Assembly: GCA_900555335.1 (NCBI GenBank)
Contig: USKU01000004.1
Location: 1 to 32,074, forward strand
Source: an uncultured Atopobium sp.
Lineage (GTDB): Bacteria; Actinomycetota; Coriobacteriia; Coriobacteriales; Atopobiaceae
Length of the DNA: 32,074 bases
Direction: 5' to 3'
Position 1 is the first letter of the stretch, and every line of letters begins with the position of its first letter. The notes below the pieces were generated by a model. That model had not been told where the DNA came from. It saw only the letters and a list, made by a program, of their open reading frames with translations, and searched no databases. The translations under genes were made by a program, and so were the position numbers. Shown here one piece after another: positions 15,574 to 23,563 of this stretch.

Positions 15574-16497
15574 ATGTCCAGTAACGTACCATTTAGCGGT
15601 GTTGTTCCACCAGTTGTAACCCCAGATACTCCAGACCATCAGCTTGATGTTGTGTCGTTTGAGCGCTCCATTAACCGTCTCATTGAGGCTGGCGTAGACG
15701 GCCTGTTCTTCCTCGGCTCTTCTGGCGAGGTTGTTTTTGCAACTGATGAGCGTCGCGATCAGATTGTTCGCGAGGCTGTTCGCATTGTTGACCACCGCGT
15801 TCCGGTCCTTGTGGGCATCATTGATACCGAGACCGAGCGCGTCTTGGAGCACGGTCGCCGTGCCCTCGCACTGGGTGCAGATGCTCTTGTAGCAACCGCT
15901 CCTTTCTACGCACTTGGTGGTCCAGCTGATATTGAGGAGCACTTCCGCATCCTCCACCAGGAGCTGGACGCACCTCTGTTTGCGTATGACATTCCTGTCT
16001 GCGTTCACACTAAGCTTCCTTGGAAGATGCTTGCTCGTCTGGGCGCAGAGGGCGTTCTTGCAGGCGTTAAGGACTCTTCTGGCGATGACGTTTCCTTTAG
16101 GTATCTTGTTCAGGAGAACGAGAAGAACGGTCACCCTCTGACCCTTCTGACTGGTCACGAGATTGTTGTTGACGGCGCTCTTCTTTCTGGTGCAGACGGT
16201 TCTGTTCCTGGTCTTGCTAATGTTGAGCCAGAGGGCTACGTCCGCATGTGGAAGGCAGCTCAGGAAGGTAACTGGGCAGAGGTCAAGCGTGAGCAGGACC
16301 GACTTAACGAGATTTCCCATATCTTTGATGTCACTACAGGCGTTCAGGGCTATGGTGCTGGCGTTGGCGCCTTCAAGTGCGCACTTAACCTCATGGGCAT
16401 CTTTGATTCTGACCAGATGCCTCGTCCTGTTAAGCCACTTGATGGCCAGAACCGTGAGGCAATCAAGCAGGTTCTTATTGCAAACGGCCTTCTCTAA
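15574..16497 (+). CDS. nanA: N-acetylneuraminate lyase (DHDPS/NAL family)
   Basis: This 307-residue class I aldolase of the dihydrodipicolinate synthase/N-acetylneuraminate lyase family is expected to split sialic acid into ManNAc and pyruvate. Visible active-site features are G-S-S-G-E near residues 48-52 for carboxylate binding, Tyr138 in F-A-Y-D-I-P, and the Schiff-base Lys166 in A-G-V-K-D-S-S-G, matching Tyr137/Lys165 of the E. coli lyase in position. Sequence alone would not distinguish it from other aldolases of this family. The choice of lyase rests on the directly following ROK kinase and nanE. AAAGGA precedes the ATG at 15574, and nanK starts 15 bases after the stop. Confidence 0.85.
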   Translation: MSSNVPFSGVVPPVVTPDTPDHQLDVVSFERSINRLIEAGVDGLFFLGSSGEVVFATDERRDQIVREAVRIVDHRVPVLVGIIDTETERVLEHGRRALALGADALVATAPFYALGGPADIEEHFRILHQELDAPLFAYDIPVCVHTKLPWKMLARLGAEGVLAGVKDSSGDDVSFRYLVQENEKNGHPLTLLTGHEIVVDGALLSGADGSVPGLANVEPEGYVRMWKAAQEGNWAEVKREQDRLNEISHIFDVTTGVQGYGAGVGAFKCALNLMGIFDSDQMPRPVKPLDGQNREAIKQVLIANGLL

Positions 16498-16512
16498 ATA
16501 AGAGGGGACATC

Positions 16513-17502
16513 ATGGACTCTAAGTTTGTTTCTCCAACACACGTTTGTGCTGTTGATATTGGCGGCACAAAAATTGCCTGCGGAATAGTCACCCTTAACG
16601 GCACTGACGCTCCAAACGTCCAGTCCGTAAAGAAGGTCCCAACTAACGCAAAAGAGGGCGGCAAGCAGGTTCTTGCCACCGTTCTCCAGGCAATTAGAGA
16701 GGCACTTGCTCGTGCAGAAGAGCTGGACCTTATCATCTCTGGCGTGGGTATTTCTTCTGCTGGTGTTGTTGACCCTCGTACGGGCGACATCACCTACGCA
16801 AATGAGCTTATGCCCGGCTGGGGCGGAACCGCTCTTGGCTCTGCAGTTACCAGTGAGTTTGGCCTTCCGTGCAGCGTTCTTAATGATGTTCATGCTCACG
16901 CTCTGGGTGAAGCTCGCCATGGTGCTGGCCACGGCAAAGATAGCGTTTTAACCGTAGCAGTTGGCACGGGCATTGGTGGCGCCTTTGTGAACCACGGCAT
17001 CTTGATGCTGGGTGCTCACGACGAGGCTGGTCACATTGGTCACGTTGCAACTCCAGCAGCTGCAGGGGTTGATTGTCCTTGTGGTGGAACTTCTCACCTT
17101 GAGCCTGTTTCTGCAGGTCCTGGCATTATTCGCGAGTACGTCCGCCTTGGCGGCTCCGATACGCTTGAAGACGGCTCCGCTCTTGATGGCGCAGAGATTG
17201 ACCGCAGAGCTCTTGCTGGCGAGAAGATCGCTCAGGCTGCAGAGGAGCGCTCGGGCCGCGCACTTGGTGAGGTCTTGGGTAGCATGTGCAACATGCTTGA
17301 CCCTTCCGTCATCATCCTGTCTGGCTCCGTTGCAGAGTGCGGCAAGTACTGGCACGAGGCGCTTGAAGCTGCATTTAAGCTGCAGGCAATGCCTCCTGTT
17401 CAGGCAACGCCTATTGTGAAGGGAACCCTTGGTGGAGAAGCTCCTCTTATTGGTGCTGCAGAAAACCTTGTTCTACCTGGCTATTTAGAGACACGTCTTT
17501 AG
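16513..17502 (+). CDS. nanK: ROK-family sugar kinase, probable N-acetylmannosamine kinase
   Basis: This 329-residue ROK kinase would phosphorylate ManNAc at O6 using ATP. Motifs are the N-terminal phosphate loop D-I-G-G-T-K (15-20), G-I-S-S-A-G, the catalytic Asp125 in L-N-D-V-H-A-H-A, V-G-T-G-I-G-G, and E-A-G-H (171-174). The ROK zinc region reads C-P-C-G-G-T-S-H-L-E at 188-197. The usual third Cys (G-C-x-E) is His195, so zinc binding may be altered or use His. AGAGGGG stands before the ATG. Its position between nanA and nanE supports ManNAc over glucose as the substrate, though ROK kinases are hard to assign by sequence. Confidence 0.85.
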   Translation: MDSKFVSPTHVCAVDIGGTKIACGIVTLNGTDAPNVQSVKKVPTNAKEGGKQVLATVLQAIREALARAEELDLIISGVGISSAGVVDPRTGDITYANELMPGWGGTALGSAVTSEFGLPCSVLNDVHAHALGEARHGAGHGKDSVLTVAVGTGIGGAFVNHGILMLGAHDEAGHIGHVATPAAAGVDCPCGGTSHLEPVSAGPGIIREYVRLGGSDTLEDGSALDGAEIDRRALAGEKIAQAAEERSGRALGEVLGSMCNMLDPSVIILSGSVAECGKYWHEALEAAFKLQAMPPVQATPIVKGTLGGEAPLIGAAENLVLPGYLETRL

Positions 17503-17596
17503 GAAAAAGCACGTCAGCAGGCAAATTATTTGCTGACCAGACACGCCGCAAAGACATGCACCTTTAACGTACGTACATTCTTGTGAGGAGAATACC

Positions 17597-18286
17597 GTGG
17601 CATATTCAGAGCTTGTTGAGTCACTTAAAGGAAAACTCATCGTCAGCGTCCAGGCGTATCCTGGTGAGCCTATGAGGCATCCAGAGACCATGGCTCAGAT
17701 TGCTCGTGCTTGTGAGCTTGGCGGCGCTGCAGCTATTAGGTGCCAGGGTTTGTCTGATATTTCTGCCATTAAAGGCAGGGTTGAGATTCCTGTTATTGGC
17801 CTCTGGAAAGAGGGTCATGAAGGCGTCTACATTACTCCTACGCTTCGTCATGCGCGTGCTTGTATTCACGCTGGTGCAGACGTTGTTGCTCTTGATGCAA
17901 CTGACCGTCCAAGGCCAGATGGTAGAACCTTTGAAGAGACCGTTGCTGCTCTTCGTGCAGAGTCTGACGTGCTGATTATGGCTGACTGCATGACTATGGA
18001 TGACATCCGTCGCGCTGTTGCCGCTGGTTGTGACCTAGTTTCAACTACGCTCTCTCACAACAAGGCCGCTATTGATACAACGCTTGACGATGGCCCTGAC
18101 ATTGCCCTTCTCCAGCAGGCAACTACTGAATTCCCAGGTATTGCCATTATTTGCGAGGGTCACGTCCACACACCACAAGACGCAAAAGATGCTCTGGATG
18201 CAGGCGCTTGGGCAGTTGTTTCAGGTACAGCCATTACACATCCAACTTCAATTACCTCTTGGTTTGCTGCAGCACTTGAGGATTAA
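17597..18286 (+). CDS. nanE: N-acetylmannosamine-6-phosphate 2-epimerase
   Basis: This 229-residue TIM-barrel enzyme of the NanE family converts ManNAc-6-P to GlcNAc-6-P, the last nan-specific step before amino-sugar catabolism. Characteristic stretches are the opening V-S-V-Q-A-Y-P-G-E-P, R-C-Q-G-L-S-D-I, P-V-I-G-L-W-K with the catalytic Lys, V-A-L-D-A-T-D-R, M-A-D-C-M-T and the phosphate-binding end G-A-W-A-V-V-S-G-T-A-I-T-H-P. Length is normal. The GTG start is set by GAGGAG seven bases upstream. A 94-base gap with a short GTCAGCA/TGCTGAC hairpin but no T tract separates it from nanK, so one transcript is likely. No terminator is seen before rapZ, 46 bases downstream. Confidence 0.94.
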   Translation: MAYSELVESLKGKLIVSVQAYPGEPMRHPETMAQIARACELGGAAAIRCQGLSDISAIKGRVEIPVIGLWKEGHEGVYITPTLRHARACIHAGADVVALDATDRPRPDGRTFEETVAALRAESDVLIMADCMTMDDIRRAVAAGCDLVSTTLSHNKAAIDTTLDDGPDIALLQQATTEFPGIAIICEGHVHTPQDAKDALDAGAWAVVSGTAITHPTSITSWFAAALED

Positions 18287-18332
18287 CGCTTGGAGCGGTA
18301 AGGTTTTCTCGTCACGTATTTAAGGAGCGCCT

Positions 18333-19250
18333 GTGAAGAAAAACGATCCTACATCTTCAGTTATTCCCGACATTGTCATTATTACGGGTATGTCTGGATC
18401 GGGTCGTACGCAGGCGCTTCATGTGTTTGAGGACATGGGTTATTTCTGCATTGATAACCTGCCACCAGCTCTTATTTTGCAGCTTTCTAACCTTGTGGGC
18501 ATTAACACAGGTGTTGGCCGCCACTTGGCCGTTACCTGCGATTTGCGCTCGCAAGGTCTCTTTGATGACATCTCTGAAGCTCTGAAGTCTCTTGCAGATC
18601 ACGAGCTCACGTACAAGATTGTCTATCTGGACTCCTCAGACGAAGTACTCATGCGTCGCTATAGCGAGAATCGCCGTCGTCATCCTTTAGCGCAGGAGGG
18701 AGAAAATCTCTCATCTGCAATTTCTAGGGAGCGCGCACAGCTACAGGACATAAAAGCGCTGGCAGATGTTGTCCTAGATACCTCGTCTATGCGTACTAAT
18801 ACGCTCAAGAGCCGCCTTCGTCGTGCATTTTCAGAGCTTGCTGAACAGCAGCTTATGGATGTTAGCGTGTTTTCCTTTGGCTTCAAAAATGGTTTGCCCG
18901 TTGAGGCTGACCTTATGATTGACGTGCGATTCCTGCCTAATCCTTACTATGATCCAGAGCTCAGACCACTTACCGGTCTTGATGAGCCAGTAGCTCAGTT
19001 TGTCCTTCAGCATGGCACTACTAAGAAATTCCTTAAGTCTTGGTTTGAGCTGCTTGATGTAGTAATGCCTGGCTATGTGCAGGAAGGCAAGAGTTTGCTC
19101 TCTATTGCGGTAGGTTGCACGGGTGGCCAGCATAGAAGCGTTGCAATCGCCCGTGCTACCGCAGAGCACCTTACTAGCCAGGGTTATCGCGTAACGCTGT
19201 TCCATCGCGATCTTGATGCGGCTCAGAAGAAGTCTCAGCAGGCTGAGTAG
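18333..19250 (+). CDS. rapZ: RapZ/YvcJ P-loop nucleotide-binding protein
   Basis: This 305-residue protein of the RapZ (YhbJ/YvcJ) family is an RNase adapter and amino-sugar sensor in E. coli; its role in Actinobacteria is less well known. The N-terminal Walker A is G-M-S-G-S-G-R-T (19-26), with Arg in place of the usual Lys, followed by D-M-G-Y-F-C-I-D-N-L-P. The C-terminal domain carries F-S-F-G-F-K-N-G, D-V-R-F-L-P-N-P-Y-Y and G-C-T-G-G-Q-H-R-S-V (about 260). The GTG start has AAGGAG five bases before it. whiA follows after 13 bases. The yvcK gene usually found between these two in Firmicutes and Actinobacteria is absent here. Confidence 0.95.
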   Translation: MKKNDPTSSVIPDIVIITGMSGSGRTQALHVFEDMGYFCIDNLPPALILQLSNLVGINTGVGRHLAVTCDLRSQGLFDDISEALKSLADHELTYKIVYLDSSDEVLMRRYSENRRRHPLAQEGENLSSAISRERAQLQDIKALADVVLDTSSMRTNTLKSRLRRAFSELAEQQLMDVSVFSFGFKNGLPVEADLMIDVRFLPNPYYDPELRPLTGLDEPVAQFVLQHGTTKKFLKSWFELLDVVMPGYVQEGKSLLSIAVGCTGGQHRSVAIARATAEHLTSQGYRVTLFHRDLDAAQKKSQQAE

Positions 19251-19263
19251 AAGTTAGTCAGCC

Positions 19264-20232
19264 ATGTCCTATACTGCCTTGGTAAAAAATGAGCTGGTCA
19301 GCGTACCAGAAATTCAGACGGACAGTGAATTAGCCCAGCTTTCTGCGCTTATTCGTGTTTCCGGAACGTTATCGATGCACGGTCCTGGTAAATTTGCCGT
19401 TCGCATTGTTACTGAGACAGGAACTGTTGCCCGTACCGTTATTAGTTCTTCTCGCCGTCTGTTTGATCTGGGTACTTCCGTTGAGTACCGTCGCTCTATC
19501 ATGCATAAAAAACGCAACTATTTGCTTGAGATTTCTAACCAGGATTCGCTTGCAGAAGCACTTTCCGCTCTTGGCATTTATATACCGGGAGAAGGCCTGG
19601 TAAGTGGCATTCCTAAAAGCGTTATTCGCACCAAGCAAGCGCAGCGTGCTTTTTTGCGCGGAGCGTTTATGGCGGGCGGATTTTTGGCCGATCCCTTAAA
19701 AGATTTTCACTTAGAGATTGCTGTCTCGGGAGAAAGATTTGCCACTGAGCTGGTAAAACTTATGGGATCCATTGGTGTAAAGGCGCGGCTTAATCATCGT
19801 AACCGTCATACCAATGCGCTGATGCGTACCAGAGAAATTTATGCTGTCTACCTTAAGAGCTCTGACGACATCATCAAGTTTTTGCGAGAGATTGGTGCGC
19901 CCACCATGGCGCGCGCTATTGCGTTTACCCGCGTGCAAAAGCATTATCGCAACAACGTCAACCGAGTTGTTAACGCAGAGATGGCAAATCAAACACGGTC
20001 TTCAAATGCAGCAGCAGACCAGTTGGCGCTTATAGAAAAGGCCGAGAAACTCGTTGGACTTAGAGCTCTGCCGCCAGCGGTCAGAGATTTTTGTCTTGCA
20101 CGAAAAGATAACCCTGAGCTGTCATTATCAGCGCTGGGGGAGTCGTTTGTACCACCCTTATCCAAGTCCGCTATGTATCACCGATTGCTGCGTTTGGAAA
20201 AAATCGTTCAGGATTTAGAAAAAGATGCATAA
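19264..20232 (+). CDS. whiA: WhiA DNA-binding regulator
   Basis: WhiA is a conserved Gram-positive regulator with an N-terminal LAGLIDADG-like fold and a C-terminal helix-turn-helix. It is linked to sporulation and division genes in Streptomyces and to cell division and chromosome segregation in Bacillus. The 322-residue sequence begins M-S-Y-T-A-L-V-K-N-E-L, has F-L-R-G-A-F-M-A-G-G-F (about 124-134) with L-E-I-A-V-S, then N-R-V-V-N-A-E-M-A-N. It ends with an HTH around L-S-L-S-A-L-G-E...P-L-S-K-S-A-M-Y-H-R-L. The ribosome site is weak (AAG-TTAG), so its translation may depend on coupling to rapZ. No terminator separates it from gap. Confidence 0.95.
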   Translation: MSYTALVKNELVSVPEIQTDSELAQLSALIRVSGTLSMHGPGKFAVRIVTETGTVARTVISSSRRLFDLGTSVEYRRSIMHKKRNYLLEISNQDSLAEALSALGIYIPGEGLVSGIPKSVIRTKQAQRAFLRGAFMAGGFLADPLKDFHLEIAVSGERFATELVKLMGSIGVKARLNHRNRHTNALMRTREIYAVYLKSSDDIIKFLREIGAPTMARAIAFTRVQKHYRNNVNRVVNAEMANQTRSSNAAADQLALIEKAEKLVGLRALPPAVRDFCLARKDNPELSLSALGESFVPPLSKSAMYHRLLRLEKIVQDLEKDA

Positions 20233-20324
20233 GTTATCGGCGAGTGCGGTAAAATACTCGGTGTACGGTTTAAATGTTAATGAATCCGGAGAATGGCTCT
20301 GGGTCACCGAAAGGAGCATTACGT

Positions 20325-21350
20325 ATGGCAGTAAAGGTTGCTATTAACGGTTTTGGCCGCATTGGTCGCCTTGCATTTAGGCAGATGTTTGGTCACGAGG
20401 GTTCTGAGATTGTTGCAATCAACGACCTTACTTCTCCAGAGATGCTTGCATATCTTCTGAAGTATGACTCTACTCAGGGCAACTATTCCCGCGATCACAA
20501 GGTAGAGGCAACTGACCACTCCATCATCGTTGACGGTCACGAGATTGTTATTTACAAGGAGGCAGACGCTAACAACCTGCCTTGGGGCGATCTCAACGTT
20601 GACGTTGTTCTTGAGTGCACCGGTTTCTACACTTCTAAGGACAAGGCACAGGCTCACATCAACGCTGGTGCTAAGAAGGTTGTCATTTCTGCTCCTGCAG
20701 GCAATGACCTCCCAACCATCGTCTTCAACGTTAACCACGAGACCCTCACTGCAGATGACAACATCATCTCCGCAGCTTCCTGCACCACCAACTGCCTTGC
20801 TCCTATGGCAAAGGGTCTTAACGACTTCGCAACTATCAAGTCCGGTATCATGACCACCATTCACGCATACACTGGTGACCAGATGATCCTCGACGGCCCA
20901 CAGCGCAAGGGTAACTTCCGTCGTTCCCGTGCTGGTGCAGAGAACATCGTTCCTAACTCCACTGGTGCTGCTAAGGCAATCGGCCTTGTTCTTCCTGAGC
21001 TCAACGGCAAGCTTATTGGTGCTGCTCAGCGCGTTCCTACGCCAACTGGCTCCCTCACCAACCTCTATGCTGTTGTTGACAAGAAGGTCACCGTTGACGA
21101 GGTCAACGCTGCAATGAAGGCATATGCAGAGACCATCCCAGAGACCTTTGGTTACAACGAGGATGACATCGTTTCCCGCGACATCGTCGGCGAGACCCAC
21201 GGCTCCATCTTCGACGCAACTCAGACCATGTGCTCTGACCTTGGCGATGGCACCACTCTTGTTCAGGTCACCTCTTGGTACGACAACGAGAACTCCTACA
21301 CTTCTCAGATGGTCCGCACCATCAAGTACTTCGAGAAGTTCGTTGCTTAA
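20325..21350 (+). CDS. gap: Glyceraldehyde-3-phosphate dehydrogenase
   Basis: This type I GAPDH of 341 residues converts glyceraldehyde-3-phosphate, NAD and phosphate to 1,3-bisphosphoglycerate in glycolysis. It has the NAD-binding G-F-G-R-I-G-R near the N-terminus and the catalytic Cys153 in S-C-T-T-N-C-L-A-P. It also has the phosphate-site stretch R-R-S-R-A-G-A-E-N-I-V-P and the C-terminal W-Y-D-N-E-N-S-Y. The ATG at 20325 is chosen because AAGGAG lies nine bases before it and the protein then begins as the family does; an upstream in-frame ATG at 20274 would add 17 residues placed before the ribosome site. Codons are strongly biased to C-ending forms, as expected for high expression. A terminator-like hairpin separates it from pgk. 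Confidence 0.97.
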   Translation: MAVKVAINGFGRIGRLAFRQMFGHEGSEIVAINDLTSPEMLAYLLKYDSTQGNYSRDHKVEATDHSIIVDGHEIVIYKEADANNLPWGDLNVDVVLECTGFYTSKDKAQAHINAGAKKVVISAPAGNDLPTIVFNVNHETLTADDNIISAASCTTNCLAPMAKGLNDFATIKSGIMTTIHAYTGDQMILDGPQRKGNFRRSRAGAENIVPNSTGAAKAIGLVLPELNGKLIGAAQRVPTPTGSLTNLYAVVDKKVTVDEVNAAMKAYAETIPETFGYNEDDIVSRDIVGETHGSIFDATQTMCSDLGDGTTLVQVTSWYDNENSYTSQMVRTIKYFEKFVA

Positions 21351-21373
21351 GTTCTAGTTACATAGACGCCTTA

Positions 21374-21412
21374 GGCGCGGTCGCAGCATCTGCCGCGATC
21401 GCGCCTTCTTTT
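21374..21412 (+). terminator. Hairpin between gap and pgk
   Basis: An 11-bp stem GGCGCGGTCGC (21374-21384) with GCGATCGCGCC (21395-21405), one G-U pair and a 10-base loop, is followed by TTCTTTT. It probably trims or partly terminates the gap message, allowing gap to exceed pgk. Confidence 0.8.
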
Positions 21413-21438
21413 GTTGGAAACGTATTTAAAGGAGTGAC

Positions 21439-22629
21439 ATGGCTTTTACAAAGAAGACTGTCCGCGATGCAGATGTTGATGGTAAGCGCGTACTTATGCG
21501 CGTTGACTTCAACGTGCCTCTGAAGGACGGCGTTGTTACTGACGACACCCGCGTTCGCGCTGCACTTCCAACCATCCAGTATCTTCTCGACCACAACGCA
21601 AAGGTCATCCTGATGAGCCACCTTGGTCGTCCAGATGGCACCGGCTTCCAGCCAGAGCTTTCCCTGCGCCCAGCTGCAGAGAAGCTTGCTGAGCTTCTTG
21701 GTCGCGAGGTTAAGTTTGTTGAGGACACCTATGGCGAGAAGGCCCGTGAGGCTGTAGACGCACTCAAGGACGGCGAGGTTCTTGTTCTTGAGAACGTCCG
21801 TTTTGACAAGCGTGAGAAGAAGAACGATCCAGAGATTGCAAAGACCCTTGCATCTTATGGTGACATCTTTGTTCTTGACGCCTTTGGTACCGCTCACCGT
21901 GCACAGGGCTCCGTTGTTGGACCAGCAGCTTACCTTCCTGCATATGCTGGCTTCCTGCTTGAGAAAGAGGTTGACACTCTTACCTCTATCTTCTCTAACC
22001 CAGAGCGCCCACTTGTAGCTATCGTTGGTGGCTCCAAGGTTTCTTCTAAGATTGGTGTTCTTGATCACCTTATCGATTCCGCTGATACCCTCATCATTGG
22101 TGGCGGTATGGCATACACCTTCTTCCTGGCTAAGGGTTATACCGTTGGTACTTCTCTTCAGGAGCCAGACTGGATTGAGCGCGCAGGCGAGATGCTCAAG
22201 AAGGCAGAGGAGAAGGGCGTTAAGATTCTGCTTCCTGTTGACAACGTTGTTACCGATCACTTTGGTGAGGACGCTGTTGGTGAGGTAGTTCCTTCCGATC
22301 AGATTCCTGCAGACCGCATGGGTATGGACATTGGTCCTAAGACTGTTGAGCTTTACTCTGAGGCTATCAAGGGCGCAAAGACCGTCTTCTGGAATGGTCC
22401 TATGGGCGTCTTTGAGTTTGACCAGTTTGCAAAGGGCACCGAGGCTGTTGCTCGTGCTGTTGCAGATGCTGATTGCACCTCTATCATCGGCGGCGGCGAT
22501 TCTGTTGCAGCAGTTAACAAGTTCCACCTTGCTGACAAGATGAGCTGGATCTCCACTGGCGGCGGCGCTTCCATGGAGCTCGTTGAGGGTAAGGCACTTC
22601 CAGGAGTGGAGGCGCTTCTCGATGCGTAA
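21439..22629 (+). CDS. pgk: Phosphoglycerate kinase
   Basis: This 396-residue phosphoglycerate kinase makes ATP from 1,3-bisphosphoglycerate. Landmarks are V-L-M-R-V-D-F-N-V-P-L with the substrate Asp/Asn, S-H-L-G-R-P-D-G, E-N-V-R-F near residue 117, and the hinge region. The C-terminal nucleotide loop is G-G-G-D-S-V-A-A-V, and W-I-S-T-G-G-G-A-S also lies in the C-terminal part. AAAGGAG precedes the ATG. The stop codon lies 8 bases inside tpiA, so the two are translationally coupled. Codon use is the same highly biased kind as in gap. Confidence 0.97.
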   Translation: MAFTKKTVRDADVDGKRVLMRVDFNVPLKDGVVTDDTRVRAALPTIQYLLDHNAKVILMSHLGRPDGTGFQPELSLRPAAEKLAELLGREVKFVEDTYGEKAREAVDALKDGEVLVLENVRFDKREKKNDPEIAKTLASYGDIFVLDAFGTAHRAQGSVVGPAAYLPAYAGFLLEKEVDTLTSIFSNPERPLVAIVGGSKVSSKIGVLDHLIDSADTLIIGGGMAYTFFLAKGYTVGTSLQEPDWIERAGEMLKKAEEKGVKILLPVDNVVTDHFGEDAVGEVVPSDQIPADRMGMDIGPKTVELYSEAIKGAKTVFWNGPMGVFEFDQFAKGTEAVARAVADADCTSIIGGGDSVAAVNKFHLADKMSWISTGGGASMELVEGKALPGVEALLDA

Positions 22630-23389
22630 TCGTATGATCGCAGGTAACTGGAAGATGAATGAGACTTTCGCTGAGGGCGTTGAGCTTGCTCAGGGAATTG
22701 TTGATCAGCTTGCTTCCGGTACCGGAAACGTTGATGTTGTTATTGCTCCACCTCTTGTAGACCTTAAGGGTGTCTCTGAGGTTCTTACCCAGGCCAACTC
22801 TTCCGTTGCTCTCTCTGCTCAGAATGTGTACTGGGAGGAGTCTGGTGCCTTTACTGGTGAGACCTCTCCAGCAATGCTGACCTCTGTTGGTGCAACTTAC
22901 TGCATCATTGGTCACTCCGAGCGTCGTGGCTACTTTGGCGAGACCGACGAGGACATTAACCGCAAGGCAAAGGCACTGATGGCTCATGACATTGTTCCTA
23001 TTTCTTGCTGCGGCGAGTCCCTTGAGGTTCGTAACGCCGGTACTCACGTTCAGTTTGTTGTTGACCAGATTAAGGCAGATACCAAGGGTCTAGAGATTAC
23101 CGATCCTTCCAAGTACGTTATTGCTTATGAGCCAATCTGGGCAATTGGTACTGGTATGACTGCAACTGCTGATGACGCACAGGAAGTCTGCGGTGCAATC
23201 CGTAAGACCCTGGTAGAGATCTTTGGTGCAGAAATTGCAGACGGTATCCGTATTCTTTACGGTGGCTCTGCTAAGCCAGAGAACGTTGGTGGCTTCCTCG
23301 AGAAAGAGGACGTCGACGGCGCACTTGTTGGTGGTGCATCTCTCAAGGCTGATTCCTTCGTTGCAATGGTAAAGAGCGCAATGAACTAA
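22622..23389 (+). CDS. tpiA: Triosephosphate isomerase
   Basis: This 255-residue TIM-barrel enzyme interconverts dihydroxyacetone phosphate and glyceraldehyde-3-phosphate. The catalytic set is visible: Lys in A-G-N-W-K-M-N (residue 11), His98 in I-I-G-H-S-E-R-R, Glu170 in A-Y-E-P-I-W-A-I-G-T-G and the phosphate loop Y-G-G-S-A-K. The ATG at 22622, overlapping the pgk stop codon by 8 bases, gives the normal N-terminus M-R-N-R-M-I-A-G-N-W-K; upstream in-frame starts would place foreign residues before it. A GGAGTGGAGG tract 10 bases upstream serves as ribosome site within pgk. A strong terminator follows. Confidence 0.97.
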   Translation: MRNRMIAGNWKMNETFAEGVELAQGIVDQLASGTGNVDVVIAPPLVDLKGVSEVLTQANSSVALSAQNVYWEESGAFTGETSPAMLTSVGATYCIIGHSERRGYFGETDEDINRKAKALMAHDIVPISCCGESLEVRNAGTHVQFVVDQIKADTKGLEITDPSKYVIAYEPIWAIGTGMTATADDAQEVCGAIRKTLVEIFGAEIADGIRILYGGSAKPENVGGFLEKEDVDGALVGGASLKADSFVAMVKSAMN

Positions 23390-23462
23390 ACTCTGGCAAA
23401 GTTTCTTACCACCGGTGAGGAGCTTGTCCCATCTGTTAAGTTCTTGTTTGTTTTGCAACTTG

Positions 23463-23508
23463 GCACACGTCATTCCCAAAGGGGAGTGGCGTGTGCTATT
23501 CTTTTCTC
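23463..23508 (+). terminator. Intrinsic terminator after tpiA
   Basis: A 15-bp stem GCACACGTCATTCCC-type (23463-23477) pairs with GGGAGTGGCGTGTGC (23482-23496) through two G-U pairs and a 4-base loop. It is followed by a T-rich tract. It ends the glycolytic message before secG. Confidence 0.85.
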
Positions 23509-23563
23509 TTGTACGTGAAAATAACTAGGGCTGGATTTTCTCGCCAGCAAGAGGGGGAACCTC

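Noticed and set aside
15436..16932. Minus-strand open frame of 498 codons opposite nanA and nanK
   Set aside because: Antisense shadow of two confidently identified genes; its sequence is low-complexity Asn/Leu/Cys-rich and it has no ribosome site evident.
17513..17537. GTCAGCA/TGCTGAC hairpin between nanK and nanE as a terminator
   Set aside because: It has a 7-bp stem with no T tract after it, so it is more likely a chance or processing stem.
20274..20324. N-terminal extension of GAPDH from an ATG at 20274
   Set aside because: It would place the AAGGAG ribosome site inside the coding region and add 17 residues not usual in the family.
21358..22527. Minus-strand open frame of 389 codons opposite pgk
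   Set aside because: The same codon-bias artefact opposite a strongly biased glycolytic gene.
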